From Dactylorhiza incarnata (taxonomy: Eukaryota; Streptophyta; Magnoliopsida; Asparagales; Orchidaceae): DNA of 64,000 bases. The position numbers were made by a program, and so were the translations under genes. Positions 23,323 through 35,257 of this stretch are shown here, in pieces. Below the pieces are notes generated by a model, which saw only the letters and a program-made list of their open reading frames with translations, had not been told where the DNA came from and ran no database searches. Location of the stretch: NCBI GenBank assembly GCA_033032865.1, contig JAWHQI010000040.1:12789501-12853500 (forward strand), read 5' to 3'. The first letter of the stretch is position 1; each line of letters begins with the position of its first letter.

Positions 23323-25638
23323 TCATTTCGCCTTAGGAGCCCAAACAGATTTGGGTCCTTGGTCCCGTGTCAGTTGAGCACCACGATGAATGTTAACATT
23401 GCGAGTGGTCTGCCTTGCAACGTTCACTTGTGGTCTCCTAGTATACGTTGTATTAAACCAACAATCAACGGCAAAGTGACCAATTTTACCGCAGCACCAA
23501 CAGTCGAATCGGTTGTACCTTCTCTTTACACTCTCCTGCTTAACTTTTTGAACGTTAGCTTTTGCAGGAGCAGCCCTTTTTGATGAGGATGCCTCATGGG
23601 GGCAACACACACAAGGTGGTATTGCCTTTTTCGGCTTTGGTGCAACAGCATTCACTTTTGGTGCTTTCTTAGCACTCGGACCATGAACAAATGGACCGTA
23701 CCCTTTCCGATTAATCTCTTGATAGGGTGCTTGAAAAGCACTATCACCAAAGTTTCGGGGAGGAGCCCATTCCTTATGATCATTCACAGATGAAAAAGGA
23801 ATTGGTCGTGTGAAATGACCATAGGAACTCTCCAAATCATAAGCATTCGTAGGAAATATGACTCTATTGAATGCTACAGGCTCTTGATGAGCTTTCCCTT
23901 TTTCTTTGGTAGTAGCTTTCTTAGCAACCAGACCATTCTTCTTAGCAATTGTATTTTTTGAAGAATTGCTAGTGCTAGCTTCATGTCCTATACCGCTTCC
24001 TTTAGCGTTAGTGGTAAAAGTACCAATAATCGGCAGAACAGTTTTAGGTTGAGAGAATGTTTCAACCAACTTCTTCTCAGCCGCAAGCTGTTCTTCCAAG
24101 ACTTTTATCGAATTGTCTCTCAAGGCAAGAGTCTCTTCCGAGCTTTTGATCTTGTCTTTCAAGGCTTGGACTTCCTCTTTGAGAGAAGAAAGTTCTTCAA
24201 CTTCTTTTCTCAAGTTAGATTCCACCTCCTTGAGAGCCATGATCTCCTTACCCTGAGTTTTGACAACCTTTCGGCACTTGTCAAAGCTTTGGAGCATTTT
24301 GGTGTATTGAGACATGAGCTCAGATTCATCGTCTGAGAGGTTATCCTTTTGTTCAGCCGAAGCATAATCAGAATCAGATAGGATAGTGTGATCATTTACC
24401 TTTCCGGTGTACGGGGGTGCTTCTTCATCATCAGACATAGCCATCAGACCGAAGTAAGCTTCTTCTTCATCACTTGACTCATCGGAGTCACTGTCGCTCA
24501 GAGTTTTGGCTTTCTTAGCGACGAAGCTTCTATCTGATTTCTTCTTTCCATGAGTGGATTTCTTGTCTTCTTTTCTTCCACCTTCTTTCTTCTTATAGGG
24601 ACACTCAGCAATCATGTGCCCTGGCTTATTACAACAGTAGCAAATAATGTCAGAAGAAATATGTTTGTTCTGTTTGGATTTATACCTGTCATTATTGCTT
24701 GAGCCCTTCCTGTGATATTCGCCATCACGACGAGAATATTTATGATCCGAGGAAGACGGCTTGTTGTTCATGTGCCTCCGCTTGTTCAGCAGTTTCTTAA
24801 ACTGACGGGAGATTAAAGAGAACTCCCCATCAGACAGTTCGGAACAGGAGGAGCTGGCTTCCGATTCTTCTTCAATATCAGATTCCTTTTCTCTGATCGG
24901 TATCACTGCTTTGCTCTTCTTTGAATTCTCTGCCTTCAAAGCTAAGGTTCTTTCTTTGCTTGAAGCTCGATTTACATCCTCTTCAGACTTTCGGATGTTC
25001 ATTTGTAATTCATGAGACAACAGCTTCCCGAACAGATTTTGAGGTTCTAGACTTGGCAGCTTTCCAAACTCTCTAATAGCAACAATTTTGCTATCCCAGT
25101 CTTTCGTTAGGGAACGCAAGAATTTGTCATTTAGTTCACCGTTTGTGAACTCCCTGTCGTAGTTCCTCAAACCATTGACTATCTTGAAGAATCTTTCGTA
25201 CGCATCAGCAATGCACTCCTTCTTATTCTGCTTGAACGCCTCGTACTCTTGATTAAGTAGAGACCTTCTATCTTCTCTTACCTCGTCAGTACCTTCCATT
25301 AGAACAATTAAGGATGTCCACATCTCTTTGGCTGATTTGCAGTGAATTAAGTTTTGCAACATGGAATCGTCCACTGCACTTGCAATTATGTTTTTAGCCT
25401 TCTTGTCAAGAGCAACAAGAGCTATCTCATCCTTAGTCAAATCCATCATTTTCTTAGGTATCTGAACAGTAGGATTTGTTGACGAAGCAGTCATTGGCAC
25501 ATGGGGACCTTCTTCCACGACTTGGAAGATTCTGGGATCTGCAGCTTCCATATAAAAACGGACTCTTTCCTTCCACATAGGAAAGTTGGCCTTAGTGCAG
25601 ATGGGCAATTTCAGAGAGGATTCCTTGACTCTATCCAT
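23323..25638 (-). CDS. gag: Sire-2 gag, 771 aa
   Basis: Particle-forming protein. N-terminus [16 protein letters not shown], a capsid-type region of the UBN2/DUF4219 kind (about 15-220), first CCHC knuckle [14 protein letters not shown] (333-346), Asp/Ser-rich acidic segment (380-440), coiled coil (445-530), a CVCC..H cluster (676-681) and a second CCHC knuckle [14 protein letters not shown] (713-726), then WAPKAK-stop. Two knuckles split by a coiled coil make it about twice the size of an ordinary copia gag. The ATG at 25638 lies 64 bp from the primer site, with no upstream in-frame alternative needed. Intact. Confidence 0.93.
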   Translation of the reverse strand: MDRVKESSLKLPICTKANFPMWKERVRFYMEAADPRIFQVVEEGPHVPMTASSTNPTVQIPKKMMDLTKDEIALVALDKKAKNIIASAVDDSMLQNLIHCKSAKEMWTSLIVLMEGTDEVREDRRSLLNQEYEAFKQNKKECIADAYERFFKIVNGLRNYDREFTNGELNDKFLRSLTKDWDSKIVAIREFGKLPSLEPQNLFGKLLSHELQMNIRKSEEDVNRASSKERTLALKAENSKKSKAVIPIREKESDIEEESEASSSCSELSDGEFSLISRQFKKLLNKRRHMNNKPSSSDHKYSRRDGEYHRKGSSNNDRYKSKQNKHISSDIICYCCNKPGHMIAECPYKKKEGGRKEDKKSTHGKKKSDRSFVAKKAKTLSDSDSDESSDEEEAYFGLMAMSDDEEAPPYTGKVNDHTILSDSDYASAEQKDNLSDDESELMSQYTKMLQSFDKCRKVVKTQGKEIMALKEVESNLRKEVEELSSLKEEVQALKDKIKSSEETLALRDNSIKVLEEQLAAEKKLVETFSQPKTVLPIIGTFTTNAKGSGIGHEASTSNSSKNTIAKKNGLVAKKATTKEKGKAHQEPVAFNRVIFPTNAYDLESSYGHFTRPIPFSSVNDHKEWAPPRNFGDSAFQAPYQEINRKGYGPFVHGPSAKKAPKVNAVAPKPKKAIPPCVCCPHEASSSKRAAPAKANVQKVKQESVKRRYNRFDCWCCGKIGHFAVDCWFNTTYTRRPQVNVARQTTRNVNIHRGAQLTRDQGPKSVWAPKAK

Positions 25639-25701
25639 GGCTTGCTAGCAACTAGAAGGATGGATCCTGTTCAAGGTGTTAACCTAGCAACGAACAACGA
25701 A

Positions 25702-25713
25702 CCTCTGATACCA
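25702..25713 (-). other. Sire-2 primer-binding site
   Basis: Minus strand TGGTATCAGAGG, complementary to the initiator tRNA-Met 3' end, two bases from the LTR end at 25716. Confidence 0.92.
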
Positions 25714-25715
25714 AT

Positions 25716-27223
25716 TGAAATATCTAGTTGCCTACCTAAATCACCTAGAGGGGGGTGAATAGGTGATAATTGCGTCTTTTGCGGAAATAAAATCTTGATG
25801 ATAAAGAACACAGATAAAGCAAAACACAATCACAGACGAAGCAAGAAATTTATAGTGGTTCCCCGTTCTTGGGTACTCCACTTGCCGGCCTCGCCAATCT
25901 AGCACCACCGCTAGAATTGACTACTTCACTAAATCTCGAATCAAGAACGACCCTACAGTCTCGGAGTCAAACTCCTACAAACTCAGAGAGAACCTCTCTT
26001 ACAACTCGGAGAAAACTTCTCCTACAACTCGGAGAACAACCTCTCCTACAACTCGGAGATAACAACTCCTACAATAGATTGAAAAGGGTTTGAACAATAC
26101 TAAACCAGATCTGAATAACAGAAGCGTTTTCTTCCTTCTTCTTGAATGGCTTTGAGAACGATGAGGAAGAACAACGATCCTTTGAATCTGTCTTTGGCAA
26201 TCCGAAACGATCCAATAGAGATTGTAGAACCTGAGTATGGATCAATCGAACCCTTCTTGAAAGAAATCGACAACTCCAATGAGAAGAACGATCTCCAATC
26301 GTAGGCGACGGCGAGCGGCGCTTTTCACGTCCTTTTTTATCGGGAGAGAGATTAGGAAAGGAATAATTCTGTTTCAAATCTTTACACTTAGCCTTTTATA
26401 GGAGAAGGTCTAAATAGAATAATTAAGCCTTAAACTAGAAAAGGAGTCACGTCAAACAGACGGAAAACAGAAGTCGGCAAAAATAGATTGAAGGAACGAG
26501 AAACAGATTTCTCGAGAGAAAGAAGACTTCTCGAGAAATCACGGCTGGATCTCGGAAAAATGGCTTTCAGAACTTCTCGAGAAAGAAAAGAGGATTTCTC
26601 GAGAACATGGATCTTCTCGAGAAATAAGATAAAATAAACTTTTCGGAAGAAACAAGAACTTCTCGAGAAATCGAATCAACTTCTCGAGAGAAAAGATTTT
26701 CTCGGAAAATATCAGCAAAGAAGGCTTCTCGAGAAAATCAAAGGATTTTCCGAGAGCACTACAGACTTCTCGAGAAATAAAGATAGCTTCTCGAGAAATT
26801 TGGATCTCCTTCGAGGACTTAAGCTGAAAAGAACTTCTCGAGAAATCAAAGGGGTTTTTCGAGAGCTCTTCATATTTCTCGAGAAAAACACTTAGTTTCT
26901 CGAGAAATACACTTAGAAGAAATTCTTTAAACTTTTCTCTGAGAATAGCTACACCTCCAAGACCTTAGCTTCCTTTGTCTTGATCATGAAGTGCATCCCA
27001 ATAGAGAGATCACATATGAGTCAACACCATATCTCATACAATGAGGAATTACATTGTAAGAGACTGTGCTCATTGACCCACTGTGACCTGACATTGGTTT
27101 ACACTTAGCAATGTGAACCTGCAAGACAAAACTAGAGAAACATATCAAATACATAAGCAATTCAATCTTGGTTCATAGTTGACTTTCTACAAATCAAGGT
27201 TATTGTGGATACAATACCCAACA
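25716..27223 (-). repeat. Sire-2 5' LTR
   Basis: 1508 bp, partner of 15615-17122. Promoter elements on the minus strand: CTCGAG array 26505-26910, then TATA box TATAAAAG at 26400-26393. Followed on the right by TSD AACAT. Confidence 0.95.
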
Positions 27224-27228
27224 AACAT

Positions 27229-27742
27229 CTAGACTTGGTCTTTCTCAGCTATAAGTTTTCTTCAATACGATATCGTCGAGATCTGAACTTAGCTTTATCC
27301 ACGACAAGCTTTCTTCAAGAGGTTGTCATCGAGATCTAAACTTAGCTTTATCCACGACAAGCTTTCTTCAAGACAATGCCGTCGAGATCTGAACTTAGCT
27401 TTATCCACAACAAGCTTTCTCCAAGACGATGTTGTCGAGATCTGAACTTAGCTTTATCTACGATAAGCTTTCTTCAACCTTTAAGACGATGTGTCTTCAT
27501 CAAGACGATATCGTCGAAACTATTTCGACGATATGATACTTTTCTCCACGATTCTTCTGCTGAGTCTTGAGACGATATTTTACTTAATTAATTTTCATTA
27601 CTTTATTGTCTATATATAGATGATATAGCTTTGATGCATCTGTCATAACATGAACTTAAACACAACATCAAAAACAATTTAGTTTATCTATACTTGTGTT
27701 CTTTCTTCAAATCTAGAGTCATTGAAGGCACAATACCCAACA
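27229..27742 (-). repeat. Sire-3 5' LTR, part 2
   Basis: Continuation of the LTR begun at 14314; ends GGCACAATACCCAACA, the usual Sire LTR end. Contains four units of roughly 50 bp, GAGATCTGAACTTAGCTTTATC followed by CAAGACGATGTCGTC-like palindromes (27259-27460), and GACGATATCGTCGAAAC facing TTTCGACGATATGA (27500-27535). Confidence 0.8.
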
Positions 27743-27973
27743 CACTCCATGATGTGGGGTGGGGTTCGTCGCGGGATACAAAAAGAAAATTGACACTCGT
27801 AAGGGGATTTGGCTAAAAAGATTCAGTTAAAAGTGGACTTTTTCATGTGATTCCCCATATGAGCACACCATTGCTTCCGCTGCTAGTTTATCCTCAAACT
27901 AAGCTCACGCAGGGTAGCCCAAGGTTTGTGGACTTCTTTTCTTCGGATCGAGGTTTTCGTTTTGTTACCAGTT
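27743..27973 (-). other. Tek-2 leader with primer-binding site, no gene
   Basis: About 230 bp between the Sire-3 LTR and the Tek-2 5' LTR. On the minus strand the LTR end ...GGTCTTACA is followed by AAC and TGGTAACAAAAC (27970-27959), a primer site with mismatches to initiator tRNA-Met. This sets Tek-2 on the minus strand. Everything further in (gag-pol) has been deleted. Confidence 0.6.
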
Positions 27974-30900
27974 TGTAAGACCCCATTTTTTGCTACAAAA
28001 TCGGGTCTTATGCCTAGAACCTCCGCTTTGCGGTGACACCAACACTCAGGAAGGTCACCCCAGAAGCTCAAGTCCACATCACATGCTATATATAGATCAT
28101 AATAATAGTCCACAAGATAATAACTGACATAACATAGTAATAATATGAAGGATTCATGCCCAGTACATCGTGTCCTCAATACAAGGTCACTCACGGAAGA
28201 AAATCTACTAGTAAACAATCACGGATCCTGAGGCTGGTGATCCTATGCTAGACTGGCCCACCTCCATCTGCACCGGCCGCTGGTGGTGTTGCGTCTCCTC
28301 GGTCCCCTAAAATGATATGGTTCACCGACCGTTAGTCAAAAAGACTAAGCCTCGTTTCCCACCATCCATCCCCCAGTGGCTCCTAGGCACCGTGCGGGAG
28401 GATGAAGAGGAGGGCAGCAAGGGGTATAAAACAAAGCAGATGACATGTCTTAGCTACAAGAGTATCTATTACTACACATGTGTATATATAAAGTGCAGTA
28501 AGTAAAGCATGGTAAGGAGCATGTAAAAAACAATAAATAAAGACAAGTATACAATAGAAAAGTAACCATTGATTTATAGGAATGCCCATACAAAACTATA
28601 GACCAAGGGGTCGTTTAGCAGGGTCTGTCACATAAAAAGTCCTATACTGATTTATTCGATAGGGGTAGGGGTTGAAATGCAATGCTTATGTCATGACATG
28701 CAGAGTTATGCAGTTTAATGATATGTTCACACAAGTGCAACTCACACACTTCGACTCAATGCGCACAGACATTTAGTTCCCCCTTTTTGGAGCTAACAAA
28801 ACTCGCAGGATACTCCCGTAGTGGTAGACGGAAGCGGTGGGTTGGGTCTCGCCCACCTCTAAGTTGGTATCCGCACTACCTACCTAGACCTATCATTCGC
28901 CTCAACCCGAAGAACACAACCGCAGAGTGCCTGTGTACTCTTGTTGGCTGGCCCACCAGACTTTCTTGGCAATGTGCAAACCACACTTGCGGAGTCAAAG
29001 CATCAAATTCAGTGTGAACGACCGTCCATACTAAAGATCCACCACCTTTGTGCACATGAAATTATAATTACCATCTATCTCCGAGCATAAGCTCTCCGGG
29101 CTAACCCGCCCGTCACCATAACCTTCCGAGCCACCGGCTCGCCGGACTAACCCGTCTGTACCTACAACCACTGAGCCTATTGCTCGTAAGACCAAACCAA
29201 TTAACTACCCGTATCAACGGTATGTGAGTGAGTGTATTATTAAGTTAGTCTTGCACAACAAATTAATCTTACTGTTTTCGGTTAATCATGGACTTCCCGA
29301 GGTCTACCCTGTGAGGGGCTCGCAGCGGTACTAGGAGGTGCAATGGGATGATAGCCCAAACCGCCCTTTCCAAGACACTTATTATTATTGATTTCTACCC
29401 TTGACCTGACCACCCTTATTAATGTTACTCTTACTAACACTAAGTGTGTTTTACCCCACTCCAAGGGAATGACGATCTTCCGTCGATCCCAAGCACACTA
29501 TTGCCTCCTAGTCAACCAGACATCATACTCCTAATTTCTTTTGGTGATCCCTCCCAAACCCAATCAGTCTGAGTGCACCAACTTCCATAACTCCCCATGT
29601 AAGACCTACATATTTATCTTATTCAGCCTTTTCACTATACGCAGACCACTTGAACAATATGATGGATAAAAAGAGAAAGACTCCAAATGCTCATCCAAAT
29701 GACTCAAGATTATTATTGGGGGTGTGTCATGACATTTTAAGGTTAGCACCAGAAATTCATAATTTTCCTAATTTGTTTGGCATTTATTATAATTTCTCAA
29801 AATCAGGGAACCTATGATTTTGAACACCAAGTATGGTTTTCTGATAATCTATGGCCATGATAAAATTTGTACCACTATATATCATCAAAATAACAGCCAC
29901 ATATGAAATTCATAAATTTCTAGAAAGGTTTTGACCTTAAATTAAAATATTGACTAATTTATCAAAATCAAGGGTTAACAAAGCAAGTACCAAAAATACT
30001 CATTCAAAAATTATAGGAAAATTACTAGGTGTTTAGAGTAATCAAAAAAGTTCACTGATTGAGTTTCATAATTTTCCAGAGTCATTTGACCATATAAATC
30101 ATTTATTTGATTAATTAGAGCCTGGGCACTTTGTGAAGAGAATCATGTATAAGTTCTTCCAAAAATTATACTAAAATTAACAGATCATATAATTGCCATA
30201 AAAGGTCCTCTAACCAAGTTTCATGATTTTCTAGTGGGTATTAAATCCATAATTAATTTTCTTACAACTAGGGCAAATATCAAGGTTATGAATGAAGTAC
30301 TATATATATCAATCCAAAATTCATAACAAAACTATCGGAGAAAGATATCATCATTATAAACTTACTGACAAAATTTCATAAGCATCCAAGGTTATATGAT
30401 TATGTAAATTCTTAATATACGAAAGCACCCTAATTGGTTCTTAATTAATTTAGAGAAGATAAATGTCCTTAAAAATTCCAGATAAATTATCCAGGGCATA
30501 ATACCTCCCTATGAACCTCTCTACCAAGTTTCAAGTCAATCCAATGACATAAGACTTTGTGTCCTTCAATAGGTTTAATATACAACCCTAAGGTTTGAAC
30601 AAGGGTTCTAGGGCACATCCACCCCAAACAACCAAAAACCACTTGTGGGGGGTGTTTTGTGTGATAATAAATCAGTGCCCCAAGTTTCATCACCTTTGGA
30701 TGAGGTTTGACCACTCAACCCATCTAGTGCACCTTGACTTAATTTTCCCTTAGTTTGACCAACATTGGGTTATTCAATTTCCCATCCAAATCAATCCCAA
30801 ATGAGATGAAATTTTTACCAGAGTCATGACATGACCCTAAGGACCACCCACCAAAATTTGGTAGGGTTTGGATTTCATTATACCTTATAATTAATTAATG

Positions 30901-32751
30901 CATTAATTATTAAATGTTTACAAAAATATTAGGAAAAGTTCCTCCAAATATTCTCATTTTTGGATATATTGAGGGTGTGAGAATAGGTAGGCTATGTTCC
31001 AAATTTCAGGGTATTTGGGTTTCTGGATTGATGGGGGCACTCAAATCTATTTATGGTCAACCATAAGTATATACTGCATCATTTTGAGTGTTGTGGTCAG
31101 ACCACTGATCCAAATGATATGAAACCAAATTTAAATTAAACTAGACCTCAGGGGCTACAAGTTTGATGTTGAACATTTTTCCATTAGAGGTCCCTAAGTA
31201 TTTTAAATAATTATTTCTATCTGCAACATAATATGTGACAAAATCTGCATTTACATAATAATTAATATTAAATGATCCTGCACAGATCTTGGCGCAAGAT
31301 GAGTGACTCCCACTCATCTTCAACCTCCAGCCTACGGTTGAGATTGCCCGCGCCTGGGTGAACTTCAACCCCATTTTCCCGGCCACCTGAGCGCCGCCCC
31401 GGCCGGCCAATGCCACCACCACCTCCGTTGAGGTGGTGATCGGTGATTAGGGGTGGTTAGCCGGCCGGAGGTGGCCGAAACAGGGCTTTGTGATAGGAAT
31501 TCAAAGCTCTAAAACAGATCTTTCGGCCTACCCGATTGGGGGCCTTTTGGCCTCGAATCGTGCAGCCATTAGAGGCAGAACTATCCACAGAGAGAGAGGA
31601 GGAGGGGAGGACCTGGATTAGGGAAAATTGCCTTGTCGATCTCTGGTTCACCATGGGAGCTCCGGGAGCTTTTGGAGCCATGCCTATCCGAGCCTCCAAT
31701 GCACAATCCTTTCTGGAAGAAGGGGGGTTTCTCTTCTCTTGAACCAGGGAAGGTAATAAAGGCTCGGATTGGAGGCAAGAGGGGGGTTACACTTGGTGGC
31801 CATTAATGGCCATTGATGTGGGATTTTGGCCAAGACATATTCTCACAAAATTCAACTCCCCTAGGCATGGAAACATCATAATTCTTCATGTAACTGAAGG
31901 AGTTGAATGCCCATCAATTGGGTGAGGATTGAGGGGTCAATTGCATTCAATCACCATGAATGTTCCTTCACTCTCTCTCTAATTTGGGAGAAACCTCCAC
32001 TTTCTCTCTCCTAGTCACCATTTACTGAAATTCAATGGAAAATTTTGTAATTCTCAACCCCATGGGCTAGTGGGCCACCTCAATTGGGCCTAACCCAAGT
32101 GGATTGGGCTTGATTAGATCAAGTTAGGGTAATTTGACCTAAAATAGGGTTGAATTGGCTTTGGTCAATTTGACCTTTTGGGTTGACCCCAATGGGTGCT
32201 TAGTGACCCATTGGCCTCTCCTAAGGGTTAGGAAGGTCTAGGTAGGGTAAATTTGGCAAGGTGGAAGCCAATTGACCCTCAATAGACCACTTTGACCAAA
32301 TTAGGGCTAGAGTTGACTTGGGTCAAATTGGCAAAATTGGTGGCCCATGATGGGGCTTTTAGGTCCATTAGGTCCCCAATGTCATTATGAGGGTAGGGGC
32401 AAGGTCAATTTGGCAAGGTGGAGGCCAATTGACTCTAATTAGGCTACTTTGACCTTATTAGGGTTAGGGTTGACTTTGGTCAACTTGACCACTTCGGTTG
32501 ACCCCAATGGGTCATTGGTGCTCTAAGGGACCCTCCAAAAGATTAGGTGTCACATGGTTGTGTCAAGGGGTCAAGGTGAGTCCCTAAATTCCAACCCTAA
32601 GCTTGGTAACTAGAAATTGTTATCTGCAGGTCAAGGTGCTCTTCCCCTTCAAGCCTAAGGCAAAGTGGTCTCTTCAAGCTTCCTATGGTTTTTTCAAGAC
32701 CTAGTCATGGCAAAGCCACTCTAGGGGTCTAGTTGTTTGAGGAATGATACA
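27974..32751 (-). repeat. Tek-2 5' LTR, complete, 4778 bp
   Basis: Plus strand TGTAAGACC...GGAATGATACA, i.e. minus strand TGTATCATTCC...GGTCTTACA. The right flank TCAAC (32752-32756) matches 13767-13771, defining an 18,980-bp composite insertion in Tek-1 RNase H. Homologous to LTR copy A and the fragment at 13772. Such long LTRs are typical of the Tekay/del chromoviruses; assignment is by that and by context, since no Tek-2 coding sequence survives. Contains one CCACCACCTCCGTTGAGGTGGTG-type inverted pair (31412-31438). No genes; AT-rich 29640-31290. Confidence 0.85.
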
Positions 32752-32756
32752 TCAAC

Positions 32757-34305
32757 TGCCTAGATCTGTAAGCGATTACATTGATGTGTTGACCAGCACT
32801 CAACCTAATCCACAACCAGACACATCGCTAAAGATCTGGAACCCTTCAGTCCCACTAGGAAGACATAAAATTGGAGCAGACATCAACCTTTCCTTCTGGA
32901 TTTCAAACACATAGTCACACTCTGGCGTCCACACAAACTTCTGATTCTTGCTAGTAAGAGAGGTGAGGGGCAATGCTATCCGCGAAAATTTCCCAACGAA
33001 CCTTCTGTAGTAACCGACTAGTACAAGGAAACTCCTTGCTTCCACCACGGTTCTCAATACAGGCCGATTTATAATGGCTTCGATCTTCGCCGGATCCACC
33101 GCCACCCCATCGCCATTGATCATGTGACACAAAAATGTCACCCTCTCAATCCAGAACTCCCACTTCGAGAACATAGCATAAAGTTGGTTCTCACTCAGAA
33201 TCTGCAATACCACTCTCAAGTGAGTCTCATGCTCCGCCTTCAACTTCGAATACACTAGGATATCATCAATGAACACTACCAATAATGTATCTAGGTATCG
33301 CTGAAAAAATTTGTTCATTAGATCCATGAACACTGATGGCGTGTTCGTCAAACCGAACGACATCACCGAGAACTCATAGTGGGCGTACCTCGTCCCAAAC
33401 GATGTCTTTGGAATATCCTCTTCTCGAATCCTCAACTAATAGTACCCGGACTTCAAGTCCAACTTGGAGTACACCACTGACCCAACTAACTAGACAAACA
33501 AATCATCAATTCGCAGAATCAGATACTTATTCTTAATGGTCAACTTATTCAACTCATGGTAATTTATGCACAACTGCATACTACCATCCATTTTCTTTAC
33601 GAATATCACCGGCGCACTCCACGATGAAGAGTTGGGCCTAATGTACCCCTGCTCTAAAAACTTTTGCAACTGAACCTTGAGCTCGGTCAGTTTCTTTGGT
33701 GCCATCCTAAATGGAGGACGTGACGCCGACCTTGCACCTGGTACCAGATCTATTGAAAAGTCCATCTCACACTAAGGAGGTTCTCCCAGAAGCTCCTTGG
33801 GGAACACATCTTCGAACTCTGCCACGACTAACACTTCTCCAATTGCCAACTTTGCGGAGTGAGTCTCCAACAAAGCCACAAATACTACGCCTCCCTAGTT
33901 CACCACATGCACCAATTGCCTGGCCGAAATCAAAGAGGAAGCCACTCCATTAAGTCCCTCGAACATCACCTCCGATCTACCTTCACTCCGCAGGGTCACT
34001 ACCTTCAACAGGTAGTCAATACTGGCCCGCTGCTCTGCAAGCCAGTCCATTCCCAAGATGACGTTGAACTCTGGTAGTGGTAGAATTGATGCTACCAACT
34101 CGAAGTCAAATCGTCTAATCTCAAAACAATGCGTCCTTCCTTTCCAGTGGTCAAGCAAGACCCATTCGGCATGCGCACACTATGCTCCATCTCCGCTTGA
34201 CGGTCTCGACACCGATTCTCCAGGTAAAGCTTTCTGCGAGAAACGAGTGTGACACACCCATATCAAACAGCACTTTGGCGGGATAGCTGGAAACTAGCAC
34301 GAAGC
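32757..34305 (-). pseudogene. Tek-1 protease, reverse transcriptase and RNase H start
   Basis: Minus-strand chromovirus pol with many lesions. From the right: protease FDMGVSHSFLAE (expected DTG is DMG), FNVILGMDWL, then RT blocks [54 protein letters not shown] and [10 protein letters not shown], the tether, and the start of RNase H ([15 protein letters not shown], then NVIAYRSRQL in a shifted frame). Stops at 33487, 33766 and elsewhere. It breaks at 32757 where Tek-2 inserted; the next residues are found at 13771. Confidence 0.88.
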
Positions 34306-34382
34306 GTAAACATGGACATAACAAACACATGAAAGATCGCAAACGATTTTAAGCTACCAAACGAAACATAAACTTTACGTGC
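34306..34382 (-). other. Probable decayed intron at the Tek-1 gag/protease junction
   Basis: A 77-bp AT-rich non-coding insert separates ...IRQSDVVT (34383 and up) from FVLVSSYPAK (down to 34275). Minus strand begins GCACGTAAAG and ends ATGTTTAC, plausibly a mutated GTACGTAAAG donor and AG acceptor. Position and length match the GT..AG intron of Tek-3 (60823-60904). Confidence 0.55.
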
Positions 34383-35257
34383 ATGTCACCACATCGGACT
34401 GACGAATCGGTTCCTACTGCCCAAGAATGTATGCTCTAGGCTGCACTGGAGGGAAACGTGAGGCAATCAACTCCTCCGCTTTCCCATTCTCCGCATAACT
34501 GGGACCCGAACGCACTGATTGCTCTTGCCTCTGCTCTAGCCCAGCACCACCCTCAGCACAATTCTGAGTTATGTGGCCCGACTTGCCACACTGATAACAC
34601 ATCAAAGGTCCCTTGAAATGGAACTCCCCAAAAGATACACTACTTTCCTCACTAGGCCTAAAGGGACGGGGATTTTTCTTCCACCGACTCCCTTCCGATT
34701 TCCACTGAGACTGAGAAGGTTTCCATTCTCCTTGCTTTGCCGCTAAGCCTTTACGGCGCTGGGTTCGCTCCATGTCGCTCTCCAACGTTCAAGCGGCTTC
34801 GACCAACTCATTGAAACCCACATTCTTTAAGGTTATAAGTGGTTGTCATAGATTTTCTATCAATCCTTGATAGAAGAGGTTATCCATCTCCTCATCATTT
34901 GCCATGGTCGTCCCCGTATAACGTCCCAATCGAGTAAACTCATGCAGGTACTCATCTACCATCTTCTCGCGCTGCACTAAGTGCAGGAACTACCTCTAAA
35001 TAATTAACCTCGACGAAGAGGGGATATACCGCTTCAGGAAAGCGCCCTCAAACTCTCCCATGGACGGGGCGCGTCCAGGGGAATGACGACCGCTATGATT
35101 CACCCACCACAGTTTGGTGCCACCTTCTAACATATAAGCCATAAACTGGGACTACTTGTCCTCTGAGGTCTCAACCGCCTTCAGAAGTTCCTGAATCCTC
35201 GCCAACTAATCCTCGGCATCCGTCGGAGTGCCGACTCCCTTGAATGTCGGGGGATGG
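34383..35257 (-). pseudogene. Tek-1 gag, central and C-terminal part
   Basis: Minus strand: HPPTFKGVGTPTDAED, a retrotransposon-gag capsid region with LKRYIPSSSR and VDEYLHEFTRLGRYTG, an ERTQRRKG linker and the CCHC knuckle CYQCGKSGHITQNC (34600 region), then IRQSDVVT. Several in-frame stops. The N-terminal part, ending FLSFH, is 7 kb away at 42449 across soloLTR-B; TSD GATGG flanks the break. Confidence 0.85.

Larger units (their letters stand above)
15615..27223 (-). mobile_element. Sire-2: complete Ty1/copia Sirevirus-like retrotransposon
   Basis: Length 11,609 bp, flanked by TSD AACAT (15610-15614 and 27224-27228). Minus-strand order: 5' LTR 27223-25716, primer site, gag 25638-23323, pol 23321-20136, an internal promoter-like block, ORF3 19571-17388, polypurine tract, 3' LTR 17122-15615. 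Both LTRs are 1508 bp and differ at about seven positions by eye (0.5%), and all ORFs are open, so insertion was recent and the copy looks autonomous. The large two-knuckle gag and the extra ORF after pol fit the Sirevirus lineage. It sits inside the Sire-3 LTR. Confidence 0.93.

Noticed and set aside
27969..32756. Tek-2 5' LTR as a solo LTR with its own TSD
   Set aside because: Left flank CAGTT and right flank TCAAC do not match; TCAAC instead matches 13767-13771, and a primer site follows the LTR, so it is the 5' LTR of a larger insertion.
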